From Granulicella sibirica (lineage in GTDB: Bacteria > Acidobacteriota > Terriglobia > Terriglobales > Acidobacteriaceae): a DNA stretch of 64,000 bases. Of this stretch, positions 1 to 8,800 are shown piece after piece. The stretch is taken from the NCBI RefSeq assembly GCF_004115155.1, contig NZ_RDSM01000002.1, positions 372,001-436,000 of the forward strand, written 5' to 3'. The translations under genes and the position numbers were made by a program. The notes under the pieces are model-generated. The model was not told the DNA's origin. It worked only from the letters and a program-made list of their open reading frames with translations, and made no database searches. The first letter of the stretch is position 1. The number at the start of each line of letters is the position of its first letter.

Positions 1-2
1 CG

Positions 3-848
3 GATAAGCCGGCGAAGATGTCGTTTGAGGTGGCTTCGATCCGGGTGAGCAAGCCGGGGACGTTTACTCCGCCTAACTTTGCTCTGGATGGTGGAGATTC
101 CTATGCACCGTTCGCGGATCCTGGCGGGCAGTTCCTTGCGGATTTTCCGCTCTCCGTTTATATCCAGTTTGCTTATCAGCTTCCGGCCTCGCCGGAGCGG
201 ACTGAAGCGATGCTTGCCCGGCTACCGAAGTGGGTGACTACGGATCACTTCGAGATACGGGCGAAGGCGGATGGTCATCCGACTAAAGACCAGATGCGGT
301 TGATGCTGCAGTCGCTGCTGGCGGATCGATTCGGGCTGGTGGCTCACTTCGAGACGCAGGAGACTCCTGTGTTGGCCCTGCTTCTGGATAAACCGGGTAA
401 GACGGGACCTAATCTTCGCTCGCACGCAGAGGGTCCGCCGTGCAATGACCATCCGGATGGTCCGACGCCGCACAGCGCGATGAAGGCGGATGGGGTGTTT
501 CCGCCGGATTGCGGGTCGTTCATGCTTGTGCCCGCGGCGAACCACGAGATGATGATCGGGTCGAGGGATGCGACGATGAAGACGATTGCCGATACGCTTC
601 CGTCGGTGGGGAGACTTGGAAGGCCGCTGGTGGACGAGACGGGACTGGCCGGGAGATTCGACTTCACGATGCATTGGGAGCGGGAGGCTGCGAGTGCGTC
701 GCAGGCGTGGGCGGAGGCACCGGCTGAGCTTCAGGGACCCACGTTTCAGGAGGCTTTGAAGGATCAGCTTGGACTGAAGCTGAAGGCGACTCGAGCGCCG
801 GTGGATTTTCTTGTCGTCGACCATGTCGAGAGGCCCTCGGAGAACTAG
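3..848 (+). CDS. TIGR03435 family protein, 5' end outside window
   Basis: Acidobacterial secreted protein of unknown function (TIGR03435). The frame is open to the left edge. The first in-frame ATG (18) lies directly before FEVASIR, a segment that in this family follows an N-terminal signal peptide and spacer, so the true start is upstream of the window. Family hallmarks are seen in order: the FEVASI strand near the start, a SLLADRFGL segment near residue 100, a GRPLVDETGLAGRFDF block near residue 205, and a C-terminal LKDQLGLKLKATRAPVDFLV stretch ending in a HVERPSEN-like tail. The second copy at 50870-52087 shows the same block order. Identity as a family member is firm; the biochemical role is not known. 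Confidence 0.85.
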   Translation, partial: DKPAKMSFEVASIRVSKPGTFTPPNFALDGGDSYAPFADPGGQFLADFPLSVYIQFAYQLPASPERTEAMLARLPKWVTTDHFEIRAKADGHPTKDQMRLMLQSLLADRFGLVAHFETQETPVLALLLDKPGKTGPNLRSHAEGPPCNDHPDGPTPHSAMKADGVFPPDCGSFMLVPAANHEMMIGSRDATMKTIADTLPSVGRLGRPLVDETGLAGRFDFTMHWEREAASASQAWAEAPAELQGPTFQEALKDQLGLKLKATRAPVDFLVVDHVERPSEN

Positions 849-896
849 GGCGATCGGTTCCGTGACAAAGGGGCGGGTTGTGGCGTCCAATGAAGC

Positions 897-1784
897 ATGG
901 GTTTTGTGGCGAGAGCGATGCTTGGGCTGCTGCCGGTCGGGTTGCTGGCGGGGGGAGTGGCGGGGGCGCAGAGTTCCGGGAGTGTTCCGGATGCTCCGGC
1001 CCCGACGGCTGCGGCTCCCTGTGTTCCGGCGGATGCCTCGAAGACGTCTGCCCCGGGGGCTAAGCCTTGCGTGACGCGGAGCGTGTCGCAGCAGTTTCCT
1101 TTCCCGGGAGAGAAGCCGGAGACACCGGCGGCTCCTGATCCTGTTCCTGGGAAGGCAGGGGCGGCGGGATCGGTGAAGGATAAGTTTCCGTATCCCGGGG
1201 AAGAGAAGCCTGCCGCGCCGAAGCCGGGATCGGCGGGGGATAAGTTTCCTTACCCGGGTGAGACGAAGGACTCGCCGGATGCGGCTCCGGAGACTCCGGA
1301 CTTCGCCCCGGACCCGGATGCTCCTCCGAGGAAGCCGAAGGGTGAATCCGGGAGCAGCAGCAGTAGTTCGAGCTCGGACGACGATGCGGCTCCGGGAGAT
1401 AATCCGGCGGCGAAAGAGGATGACGAGAAGCCGGGGTTGAAGGATGAGGGGAGCGAGGGGTCGACCGCGCATAAGCGGAGGCTGCTGCATAACCGCATTC
1501 CGGCGCAGAAGCCGCAGACGGATGATGACCGGGTGGCGGAGGATCTTTCGGTCGCGCAGTTCTACCAGAAGACGGGGAACCTGAACGGAGCGTATATGCG
1601 GGTCAAGGACGCGCTCAAGGTGCAGCCGAACGATCCGGACGTTCACCTGGCTCTGGCCGGCGTGGCGGAGAAGCTGGGGAAGAAGGATGAGGCGGTCGCG
1701 GAGTATGAGACGTACCTGAAGGCCGATCCGGATACGGATGAGGCGAAGAAGGCGCGGAAGGCTCTGGAGAAGCTTAGGCCATGA
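897..1784 (+). CDS. Secreted proline-rich protein with FPYPGE repeats and C-terminal TPRs
   Basis: Not a named family. The start is the first ATG after an in-frame TGA at 891. Residues 1-25 form a signal peptide (hydrophobic GLLPVGLLAGGVAGA, then AQ). Residues about 30-165 are low complexity, rich in Pro, Ala, Glu and Asp, with three copies of an F-P-[FY]-P-G-E motif (near bases 1095, 1184 and 1244) and a run of eight serines followed by acidic residues. The last 80 or so residues form about two TPR units (a SVAQFYQKTGNLNGAYMR helix pair and a second ending AEYETYLKADP). A periplasmic or surface protein-binding role is inferred from export plus TPR. It lies 48 bases after the preceding gene with only a weak ribosome-binding site. 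Confidence 0.75.
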   Translation: MGFVARAMLGLLPVGLLAGGVAGAQSSGSVPDAPAPTAAAPCVPADASKTSAPGAKPCVTRSVSQQFPFPGEKPETPAAPDPVPGKAGAAGSVKDKFPYPGEEKPAAPKPGSAGDKFPYPGETKDSPDAAPETPDFAPDPDAPPRKPKGESGSSSSSSSSDDDAAPGDNPAAKEDDEKPGLKDEGSEGSTAHKRRLLHNRIPAQKPQTDDDRVAEDLSVAQFYQKTGNLNGAYMRVKDALKVQPNDPDVHLALAGVAEKLGKKDEAVAEYETYLKADPDTDEAKKARKALEKLRP

Positions 1785-1826
1785 CGCTTTCGGTTTCCTT
1801 ACCGGACGTTTTGAGGCTGACGAGAG

Positions 1827-2381
1827 ATGGCGGGATGGGTTAGTCTCCCGTGGATGCATCCCGTTCTACAGAAGCTGCAGCGCGAACTTCATGATGGGCT
1901 GGCGGGACTGTCTGCTGAACAGACGCAGACGCGGCGCGGTCCGGACAAGTGGAATATTCAACAGATCGTTGAGCATCTTCTTCTGACGTATGAGTCGACG
2001 CGCTTGCTGGTGGAGGGGCGGATCGCCAAGGGGACGCCGACGAAGGCGATGCCGACGGTGCAACAGCGGCTAGGGCAGTTCGTTATTGTGACCATGGGGC
2101 GGTTTCCCGGGGGGCGTATCTCGCCGGTGATGGTGAGTCCGCCGGAGGGAACGGTTCGGATGATGTCCGCCAAGGAACTGGATGCGCGTGTGGCGGAGGA
2201 ACTCTATCCGATGGATGCGCTGTTTGCCGAAGCGGAGAGGATGTGGGGGCCGTCGCGGCGATGCATGACGCATGGCGCGCTGGGGTCCATGACCGCGCAG
2301 CAGTGGAGGCGATTCCACTTTGTGCATGGCGAGCACCATCTGCGGCAGATCCTGGCTACGCGGACGGTGATGGGCGTTTGA
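1827..2381 (+). CDS. DinB/DUF1569-like protein
   Basis: A 184-residue cytoplasmic four-helix protein of the DinB/DUF1569 type. An early DKWNIQQIVEHLLLT segment and a late FHFVHGEHHLRQI segment carry the histidines (one in the first helix pair, several near residue 170) that bind a metal in this superfamily. Members act as thiol transferases or have unknown roles in damage response; no substrate can be named here. ATG 1827 follows a GAGG-containing stretch; a later ATG at 1854 (MHPVLQ) is possible and would still keep the whole domain. The neighbour at 2388 is convergent, six bases away. Confidence 0.75.
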   Translation: MAGWVSLPWMHPVLQKLQRELHDGLAGLSAEQTQTRRGPDKWNIQQIVEHLLLTYESTRLLVEGRIAKGTPTKAMPTVQQRLGQFVIVTMGRFPGGRISPVMVSPPEGTVRMMSAKELDARVAEELYPMDALFAEAERMWGPSRRCMTHGALGSMTAQQWRRFHFVHGEHHLRQILATRTVMGV

Positions 2382-2387
2382 ACGTCG

Positions 2388-2834
2388 CTAGGTGATGGTG
2401 TCGTTGAGCTGGGCGAGTTTTTTCGCCGAGTCGTCTTCGATTTCGTCGGTGATGCGGAGGTAGCGGCGCATGTAGCGGAGAGGCTCCTCGGCGACGGCGA
2501 GCTCGCGGAGGTGGTAGCGCCAGACGTCCTCGCGGGCACTGCGCCGGGTGTAGCCCTTACGGGTGACGGTGCCGATGGTTCCGTCAGCCTTGCGGCGCTG
2601 GAAGGTCTGAGTGGGGACGAGGAAGGTGATCTGTTCGCCGGCTTTCCAGAAGTGCTGGGCGAACTCGTGCGAGAAGAGGAGGACGTAGTAGCGGCGCTGT
2701 TCGGCGAGCGTGGCCGTGGCCTTGGCGGCGTTAGTCCACGGCAGGCCGAGCTTGGCGACGTACCACTTGCGGAACTCGAATCCGTTGACTCGAGCCTGAC
2801 CGATGAGGAGTTGCAGGAGTTCCAGCTTTGTCAT
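2388..2834 (-). CDS. Conserved hypothetical protein
   Basis: 148 residues, no signal peptide, basic and rich in Arg and aromatic residues. Visible features are an N-terminal helix (KLELLQLLIGQARVNGFEFR), a middle section RRYYVLLFSHEFAQHFWKAG that looks like a compact alpha/beta core, and a charged C-terminal helix. The compositional shape is that of a real protein and I recall similar acidobacterial proteins, but I cannot assign a function. It runs convergently into the DinB-like gene. The opposite strand in this region is also open (2511 onwards) but makes poor protein sequence there, so this frame is preferred. Confidence 0.6.
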   Translation of the reverse strand: MTKLELLQLLIGQARVNGFEFRKWYVAKLGLPWTNAAKATATLAEQRRYYVLLFSHEFAQHFWKAGEQITFLVPTQTFQRRKADGTIGTVTRKGYTRRSAREDVWRYHLRELAVAEEPLRYMRRYLRITDEIEDDSAKKLAQLNDTIT

Positions 2835-3023
2835 GACGGTGCCCTGAATTGCTCTGCGTGTGGGGTCGGTAAGACGAGCGTCGAATCAGTTGCTGGGGTG
2901 GGTTTGCCGGTATTTGGCGGAACACGCCACAAGGATATAGTTAGTCTGAGTTCTGGCTTGTGGCTGGTTCAGAGGCGGCTGGTTCGACCGGGGGCTGTAT
3001 TGATGGTGTGGAGTAATGGCTGC

Positions 3024-4253
3024 ATGAAGTGTAGACGAGCGATACGGTTTGGAGTTGCATCTGTTTTGTTCGGGGCTTTGCTGGGCGGGCCGGCCCTGGC
3101 GCAGAAGGGGGATTCGGGGGGGCACACGGATCCGTTGAACCTCGATCCGGCGGTTCGGGATGGCTACGAGCACTTCTATAACCTTGATTACGACGGGGCA
3201 GAGGCGCGGTTCGATGCGGTGCAGAAGGCGCATTCGGGTGAGCCGATGGCCTACAACTACCTGTTGATGGTGACGATCTTCCGGGAACTGTATCACCAGG
3301 ATCTGCTGGATACGACGTACTACGCGCATGACTCGTTTCTTTCGTCGAAGAGAACGGTTGTGGTGGCGGATGAGACGCGGAAGAAGATCGAGTCTCTGAC
3401 GGACAAGGTCACCGACATGTGCGACCAGAGAATCAAGACCAATGGGCAGGACAAGAATGCTTACTTCGCGCGCGGGTACGCAGAGGGATTGCATGCGGCG
3501 TTCATCACGCTGGCCGATCATAGCTTTACGGCGGCGGCGCGGCAGGGGTATGCGGCGAGGAGTGATAGCGAGAAGACACTGAAGATCGATCCGATGTATG
3601 CGGACGCGAAGATGGCTGTGGGGATACAGCAGTTCGCGGTCGCGAGTCTGCCGCGCTTCATACGGATGATGGTGGGGATTGTGGGGGTGGGAGGAAATAA
3701 AGAGAAAGGGCTGGAGTTGCTTCGCGATTCGGCGACACATGGGGTGGCGACAAGCGTGGAGTCGCGGACGACGCTGTCGTTGTTCCTGCGGCATGATGCG
3801 CGGTATCCGGAGGCGCTGGAGGTGCAACGGGGGCTGGCGGAGCAGTATCCGCACGACTATCTTTTCCGGCTTGAGCAGGCGAATCTGACGAAGGATGAAG
3901 GTAATGGCCCGAAGGCCATTGAGGCGTATCGAGCGGTGCTGGCGGATGCGAAGAGGCCGGGCTACTTTGTCGACGCTCGGCTACAGATGACCTACTTCGG
4001 GCTTGGGGATACGCAGAGGGGGCAGAACGATATTCGCGGGGCGGCGGAGAATTATTTGCTGGCGGCTTCGCAGCCGAAGTGCTCGGACTGGCTGAGGCGG
4101 AGGGCGCAGTTGAACGCGGGGGAGATGCTGGATCTGCTGCATGAGCGGGATCAGGCCGTGAAGCAGTACCAGATGGCGGCGGCCCCTTCGGGGGATCAGT
4201 CGCAGGCGGACCTGGCGAAGAAGTATATGAAGACGGCTTATGCGGGGAAGTGA
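3024..4253 (+). CDS. Secreted TPR-like repeat protein
   Basis: 409 residues from ATG 3024, which gives a clean signal peptide: MKCRRAIRFG, a hydrophobic core, then GPALAQ. An ATG at 3003 would add seven residues. The frame is open back to 2511, but that part overlaps the antisense gene and does not look like protein. The mature part is alpha-helical with TPR-like units, for example YEHFYNLDYDGAEARFDAVQ near residue 50 and, toward the C-terminus, EAYRAVLADAKRPGYFVDAR followed by a helix-rich stretch ending with an EAMLDLLHERDQAVKQYQ-like unit. Probably periplasmic and a scaffold or binding protein. It overlaps nothing and is followed after 23 bases by the PspC gene. Confidence 0.75.
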   Translation: MKCRRAIRFGVASVLFGALLGGPALAQKGDSGGHTDPLNLDPAVRDGYEHFYNLDYDGAEARFDAVQKAHSGEPMAYNYLLMVTIFRELYHQDLLDTTYYAHDSFLSSKRTVVVADETRKKIESLTDKVTDMCDQRIKTNGQDKNAYFARGYAEGLHAAFITLADHSFTAAARQGYAARSDSEKTLKIDPMYADAKMAVGIQQFAVASLPRFIRMMVGIVGVGGNKEKGLELLRDSATHGVATSVESRTTLSLFLRHDARYPEALEVQRGLAEQYPHDYLFRLEQANLTKDEGNGPKAIEAYRAVLADAKRPGYFVDARLQMTYFGLGDTQRGQNDIRGAAENYLLAASQPKCSDWLRRRAQLNAGEMLDLLHERDQAVKQYQMAAAPSGDQSQADLAKKYMKTAYAGK

Positions 4254-4276
4254 CTAGAATAAAGCTGGAGGTGCGT

Positions 4277-4576
4277 ATGACCGGAGAACGTGGGACGGGT
4301 TGGTTCGAGCGGACGGTGGGTGAGATTGAGGAGGCGTTTGTGCTTCCGAAGGGGAGCGGGAAGCTGGTAAGGCCGCGCTTTCCGCGCAGGATCGCTGGCG
4401 TTTGCTCGGGACTAGCAGAGTACTTTGGGTGGAACCTTGCGGGTGTGCGGGTGATGTTCGTGGTTTGCTCGGTGGCGTCTTCGGGGCTGATCGCAGTGTT
4501 GTATGCGGTGCTTTGGGTGGTGATTCCGGAAGGGCAGTTTGAGTTGGCGGAGAATGCGGGGACGACTGCTTCCTGA
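4277..4576 (+). CDS. PspC domain membrane protein
   Basis: 99 residues. The core RRIAGVCSGLAEYFGWNLAG and the following hydrophobic helix ending VLWVVIPEG are the PspC domain, a small inner-membrane module linked in other bacteria to envelope stress (phage-shock response) or to sensors. ATG 4277 has an ideal GGAGG five bases upstream and is preferred to a GTG at 4250 that overlaps the previous stop. No pspA or pspB is nearby. The stop overlaps the lysA start (TGATG), so the two are probably translated from one message. Confidence 0.85.
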   Translation: MTGERGTGWFERTVGEIEEAFVLPKGSGKLVRPRFPRRIAGVCSGLAEYFGWNLAGVRVMFVVCSVASSGLIAVLYAVLWVVIPEGQFELAENAGTTAS

Positions 4577-5874
4577 TGGCTATTGCTACGTCTGTTACGT
4601 CCGGACCGCGTCCGTTTTTTTATAAGGTTAAGAAGCTTGTGTGTGGGGCTGTGGATCTGACTGCCCTGGCTAAGGAGCACGGGACTCCGCTTTATGTGTA
4701 TTCGGCGGAGCAGATCCGGTATCGGCTTGAGTTGTTTGAAGGGGCGTTCTCCGGGCGAGCGCATACGATCTGCTACGCGGTGAAGGCGAATTCGTCGCTG
4801 GCGATTTTGAAGCTGCTGGCGGATGCCGGGGCTGGGTTCGATATCGTTTCGGGCGGGGAGTTGGAGCGGGTTCGGCGGGCTTCAAAGGCGGCGCTGAAGC
4901 GAGTGGTGTTTTCCGGGGTGGGGAAGCAGGTCTGGGAGATCGATGCGGCGCTGAAGGCGGGGATCCTGCTGTTCAACGTGGAGTCGGAGGCGGAGCTTTC
5001 GCTGCTGGCGGAGAGAGCGAAGCTGGCGGGGGTGAAGGCGCGGTTTGCGCTGCGGGTGAATCCGGATGTGTTTGCGGAGACGCATCCGTATATCTCGACC
5101 GGGCTGCGGGACCATAAGTTTGGGATCGCGATTGGTGAGGCTCGGAGGATTTATAGGGCGGCGAAGAAGATGGGTTCGCTCGATGCGGCTGGGGTGAGCG
5201 TGCATATCGGTTCGCAGATACGGCAGGTTGAGCCGTTTGGCGCGGCGCTGGGGCGCGTGCTCGGGTTGGTGAAGGAGCTGCGGGAGGATGGGCACTCGAT
5301 CCGGTACGTGGATGCCGGGGGTGGGTTGGGAATTGATTATGGGATGGACGCTTCGGCTGTGTTCGATCCCGCTGGGCAGGTGGAGCGGTACGCCGCGGCT
5401 CTGCTCGCGGTGATGGGAGATGAGGGCGCTCATCTTCTGCTGGAGCCTGGGCGGTTTCTGGTGGCGCAGGCGGGGGCTTTGGTCAGCCGGATACTGTTTG
5501 TGAAGAAGAACGGGACAAAGACGTTCGTGGTGACGGATGCGGGGATGAACGATTTGATCAGGCCGGCGCTGTACCAGGCGCATCATGAGATCGTTCCGGT
5601 GAAGCAGCCTTCGGGTGCGAGCGAGGCGGTGGATATCGTTGGGCCGGTGTGCGAGTCCGGAGATTTCTTCGCCCGGGATCGGGTGATGCCAAAGGTGAAG
5701 GTGGGGGACCTGGTGGCGGTGCTCGATGCGGGGGCTTATGGGATGAGCTTGGCTTCGAACTACAACACGCGGGGGCGTCCGGCGGAGGTGCTGGTGGATG
5801 GGGACCGGTGCGATGTGATCCGGCGGCGGGAGACGGTGAAGGACATGCTCGCGCTGGAGCGGATGCCGGGGTGA
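4576..5874 (+). CDS. lysA: Diaminopimelate decarboxylase
   Basis: Converts meso-diaminopimelate to L-lysine, the last step of lysine synthesis (cytoplasm, PLP-dependent). The fold-type III features are present: the YAVKANS motif with the PLP-binding Lys at residue 70, an FDIVSGGEL segment, HIGSQI near residue 215, a glycine-rich GGGLGIDY phosphate loop, the LEPGR motif, and the C-terminal GPVCESGDFFARDR motif whose Cys and Glu complete the active site across the dimer. Length (432) is normal. The start ATG overlaps the pspC stop. Confidence 0.96.
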   Translation: MAIATSVTSGPRPFFYKVKKLVCGAVDLTALAKEHGTPLYVYSAEQIRYRLELFEGAFSGRAHTICYAVKANSSLAILKLLADAGAGFDIVSGGELERVRRASKAALKRVVFSGVGKQVWEIDAALKAGILLFNVESEAELSLLAERAKLAGVKARFALRVNPDVFAETHPYISTGLRDHKFGIAIGEARRIYRAAKKMGSLDAAGVSVHIGSQIRQVEPFGAALGRVLGLVKELREDGHSIRYVDAGGGLGIDYGMDASAVFDPAGQVERYAAALLAVMGDEGAHLLLEPGRFLVAQAGALVSRILFVKKNGTKTFVVTDAGMNDLIRPALYQAHHEIVPVKQPSGASEAVDIVGPVCESGDFFARDRVMPKVKVGDLVAVLDAGAYGMSLASNYNTRGRPAEVLVDGDRCDVIRRRETVKDMLALERMPG

Positions 5875-5963
5875 GTTCTGTGCGCTCTACGTGCTAGAAT
5901 CGCTTGGTTGTGGTGCCTTTGGCGCTGCTTATTTTGTTTATTTTTCTTTATTTGGGGTAGCGT

Positions 5964-6704
5964 ATGTCCGGCCATTCAAAATGGGCGACTATCAAGCACA
6001 AGAAGGGCGCGCTGGATGCCAAGCGCGGCAAGATCTTCACACGTCTGATCAAGGAAGTCACGATTGCCGCCAAGACGGGCGGGGGTGATCCGGATGGAAA
6101 TCCGCGACTGCGTGGGGCTATCGCTGCTGCCAAGGCTGAGAATATGCCGGCGGATAACATCAAGCGGGCGATCCAGCGTGGAACGGGCGAGCTTGAGGGC
6201 GTGAACTACGAAGAGATCACGTACGAGGGCTACGGGCCGGGTGGAGTGGCACTGATCGTCGATGTGCTGACGGATAACAAGAATCGCGCGGTGAGCGAGA
6301 TCCGGCATGCCTTTACGAAGAACGGCGGGAACCTGGGCGAGTCGAACTCGGTTTCGTGGATGTTCACGAAAAAGGGCGTGATTGTTGTCTCGAAGACGGC
6401 TGCCAATGAGGACAAGCTGACGGAGATCGTGCTCGATGCGGGTGCGGAGGATCTTTCGGACGAGGGAGATACCTGGGAGGTGCTTTGCGATCCCAAGGAC
6501 TTCGAGGCCGTGACCGAAGCTCTGAAGACGGCGAAGATTCCGGCCGAACATGCGGAAGTGACGAAGATTGCTTCGACTTATACGAAGCTTGAGGGGGCTT
6601 CGGCGAATCAGATGATTCGTCTGCTGGAGACGCTTGAGGACCTGGATGATACGCAGAATGTGTATTCCAACTTCGACTTCGATGAGGCTCCGGTGGCGCA
6701 GTAG
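5964..6704 (+). CDS. yebC: YebC/PmpR family regulator
   Basis: 246 residues, the same length as Escherichia coli YebC. The family signature is complete from the N-terminus ([20 protein letters not shown]) through the [11 protein letters not shown] loop and the middle [14 protein letters not shown]. Proteins of this family bind DNA as regulators or, as shown for TACO1-type members, help ribosomes through difficult codons. About 90 bases of non-coding DNA precede it, so it probably has its own promoter, and a strong terminator follows at 6725. Unlike the common ruvC operon arrangement, no ruvABC gene is adjacent. Confidence 0.95.
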   Translation: MSGHSKWATIKHKKGALDAKRGKIFTRLIKEVTIAAKTGGGDPDGNPRLRGAIAAAKAENMPADNIKRAIQRGTGELEGVNYEEITYEGYGPGGVALIVDVLTDNKNRAVSEIRHAFTKNGGNLGESNSVSWMFTKKGVIVVSKTAANEDKLTEIVLDAGAEDLSDEGDTWEVLCDPKDFEAVTEALKTAKIPAEHAEVTKIASTYTKLEGASANQMIRLLETLEDLDDTQNVYSNFDFDEAPVAQ

Positions 6705-6724
6705 TCGGTACACGGTTTTACGGG

Positions 6725-6752
6725 GCCGCCGGTTTCCCGGCGGCTTTCGTTT
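6725..6752 (+). terminator. Intrinsic terminator after yebC
   Basis: An eight-pair stem GCCGCCGG/CCGGCGGC with a TTTC loop, followed by TTTCGTTT. It lies 20 bases past the yebC stop. Confidence 0.8.
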
Positions 6753-6827
6753 GCTCGGTTATGCTGGGATTGGCAACGGCAGTAGCGGAATCAATAACAC
6801 TGGCCTTCGGGCAGAAGCGGAGTTCCT

Positions 6828-7658
6828 TTGTCTTTCTTTCAATTCCTGACGGTAGGTTGTGGGCGGCGCTCGTCGACGATGGTGGTGGGTCTGGGGCTTC
6901 TGGCGGGATCTGTTGGATCTACGATGGGATGGGGACAGGCCTTCTCGTCGAGCGTGGATAGTGCCGGAGGGACTCCAGTGGTTGCGGCTACTGCGAGCGG
7001 CGGGCAGGTGGCGGCAAATGCTTTCGGGAGCGAGCGCTCGCGGCCGCTTGAGTATGGCGTTATCGTGCAGGGTGGCAAGGGATTTACCGATAATCGAGAC
7101 GACTTCAAGTTCATCATGGCCGGGATTCATGCAGGCAAGGTGCTTACGGATGATTTTGGGCTGGGAGTGTTGAAGGGCAACTTCGAGTATGCGGTGGAGA
7201 TATTTCCCTTCTGGCAGTCCTATACGCCGAAGTTTCAACGGGCGAACTGCGTTCCGATCACGGGATCAACGGTGATTAGCTGCTCAGGACTGTATACGAC
7301 GGGTGGGACGTATTCGGGCGTGTCGGTGACGCCGATCATTCTGCGTTGGAACTTCAAGGGGACGGGTAAGTTCGTGCCGTGGGCCCAAGGGGCGGGTGGG
7401 CTGCTGTGGACGAACCACAAGTATCCAGCGTTTGGGTCGCCGATTTTGAACCTGGGGAACGATGGGCCGAATACGGATGCGAGTGTGTTCAACTTTACGC
7501 CGCAGGGCGGGGTGGGTTTCCACTACTTCGTGAAGCCGAAGCGTTCCGTCGATTTCGGGATCAATGCGGTGCATATTTCGAGCGCCAGCCTTGGGGATAA
7601 GAATCCGGGCGTGAATGCGTCGGTGCAATTCAACGTGGGGTACACGTTCTGGAAGTAG
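6828..7658 (+). CDS. PagL-like lipid A 3-O-deacylase (acyloxyacyl hydrolase family)
   Basis: 276 residues with an N-terminal hydrophobic segment (VVGLGLLAGSVGSTMGWGQA) and a beta-rich body ending in YTFWK, a terminal aromatic residue typical of outer-membrane barrels. Near residue 250 the stretch NAVHISSASLGDKNPGVN carries the His-x-Ser pair that serves as the catalytic site in PagL enzymes, plus the conserved N-P-G. The expected activity is removal of the 3-O-linked acyl chain of lipid A in the outer membrane. The start is uncertain; an ATG at 6879 is also possible. It is transcribed after the yebC terminator and stands alone. Confidence 0.8.
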   Translation: MSFFQFLTVGCGRRSSTMVVGLGLLAGSVGSTMGWGQAFSSSVDSAGGTPVVAATASGGQVAANAFGSERSRPLEYGVIVQGGKGFTDNRDDFKFIMAGIHAGKVLTDDFGLGVLKGNFEYAVEIFPFWQSYTPKFQRANCVPITGSTVISCSGLYTTGGTYSGVSVTPIILRWNFKGTGKFVPWAQGAGGLLWTNHKYPAFGSPILNLGNDGPNTDASVFNFTPQGGVGFHYFVKPKRSVDFGINAVHISSASLGDKNPGVNASVQFNVGYTFWK

Positions 7659-7689
7659 TCTTGTGACTGCTTGGGCCCGGATTGCGATC

Positions 7690-8688
7690 ATGACTCCAGA
7701 AGCGATTATCGAGTGTGTTCCGAACTTCTCCGAAGGAAATGACGAAGGGGTTGTGCGCCGGATCGTCGAGGCGATGCAGATTCCGCATGTGAAGCTGCTG
7801 GACTGGTCGCTGGATGAGGCGCATAACCGTTCGGTGGTGACGATTGCGGGGCCGGTGGCAGCGGTGGTCGAGTCAGCTCTTCGAGGGGTGGGGAAAGCTG
7901 CGCAACTGATTGATTTGACTCGGCAGAGCGGAGTGCATCCGCGGATCGGGGCGGCTGACGTGGTGCCGTTTGTGCCGGTGAGCGGGGTTTCGCTGGCGGA
8001 GTGTGCCATGCTGGCGCGGCAGGCGGGCCTGGAGATGTGGCGGCGGTATGGGGTTCCGGTGTACTTCTACGAGGCGGCGGCGATGCGTCCGGACCGGGTG
8101 CAGTTGGAAGACGTGCGGCGAGGCCAGTTCGAGGGATTGCGGGAGTCTTCGCATCGGGATTCGGCACGGCGACCGGACGTTGGGGGGCCGGAGGTGCATC
8201 CGACGGCGGGAGCGAGCGCGGTGGGGGCGCGGAGCTTTCTGATCGCCTACAACATCTACCTGGAACAGCGAGCCGTAATGCAGGTAGCGGAAAAGAGCGT
8301 CTCAACCGGTAACGGAGCGCGTCCGGTGATGCCAGGCCAGCCTGATATCTCGGCAGCGAGGGCGATCGCGCGGGATATCCGGGCTTCGAATGGCGGTTTG
8401 CAGGGCGTAAAGGCGATTGGCGTGGTGGCGAATGGTCGGGCGCAGGTGAGTATGAACATCACGAACTATCGCGCGACGCCCATGCCGCAGGTTTTTGCCG
8501 CCGTGCAGGACCTGGCACGGAGGCATGGTGCGGTGGTTGCCGGAGCGGAGCTGATCGGGTTGATTCCGGAGGAGGCGTTTGAGCCGGATTCGGAGTGGGT
8601 ACGTCAAATCGGTGGGTTCGTTCCGGAGGAGAAGGTTTTGGAACGCAAGCTGCATCATCCGCTGGATTGGCCTGTGGTTCAGGTTTGA
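7690..8688 (+). CDS. ftcD: Glutamate formimidoyltransferase
   Basis: 332 residues. Transfers the formimino group between formiminoglutamate and tetrahydrofolate in histidine breakdown (formiminotransferase domain only, without the cyclodeaminase domain). Seen: IIECVPNFSEGND at the N-terminus, DWSLDEAHNRSVVT, the HPRIGAADVVPFVPV loop, and GARSFLIAYNIYL opening the second half. ATG 7690 is chosen because it sits directly ahead of the conserved IIECVPNFSEG; the frame is open 75 bases further but that extension is not family-like. No other hut genes are nearby. Confidence 0.93.
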   Translation: MTPEAIIECVPNFSEGNDEGVVRRIVEAMQIPHVKLLDWSLDEAHNRSVVTIAGPVAAVVESALRGVGKAAQLIDLTRQSGVHPRIGAADVVPFVPVSGVSLAECAMLARQAGLEMWRRYGVPVYFYEAAAMRPDRVQLEDVRRGQFEGLRESSHRDSARRPDVGGPEVHPTAGASAVGARSFLIAYNIYLEQRAVMQVAEKSVSTGNGARPVMPGQPDISAARAIARDIRASNGGLQGVKAIGVVANGRAQVSMNITNYRATPMPQVFAAVQDLARRHGAVVAGAELIGLIPEEAFEPDSEWVRQIGGFVPEEKVLERKLHHPLDWPVVQV

Positions 8689-8699
8689 CCTTGCCGGGA

Positions 8700-8713
8700 C
8701 TCTCAATTGAGAG
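8700..8713. repeat. Perfect 14-base palindrome between ftcD and next gene
   Basis: CTCTCAATTGAGAG, a perfect inverted repeat with no spacer, 11 bases after the ftcD stop and about 90 bases before the next start. It may be an operator or part of a weak hairpin; no T-run follows. Confidence 0.4.
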
Positions 8714-8800
8714 AAGAATGTCTGGCTAGGGTGCATGATTTCCCGGTGGGGTAGATGCCGGAATGGTTTTGGTCGATAGGATTTGAGGAGAAGGAAGGCG

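Noticed and set aside
2511..3023. Long 5' extension of the TPR-like gene
   Set aside because: The extra residues overlap the better antisense gene, look non-protein-like, and a clean signal peptide starts at 3024.
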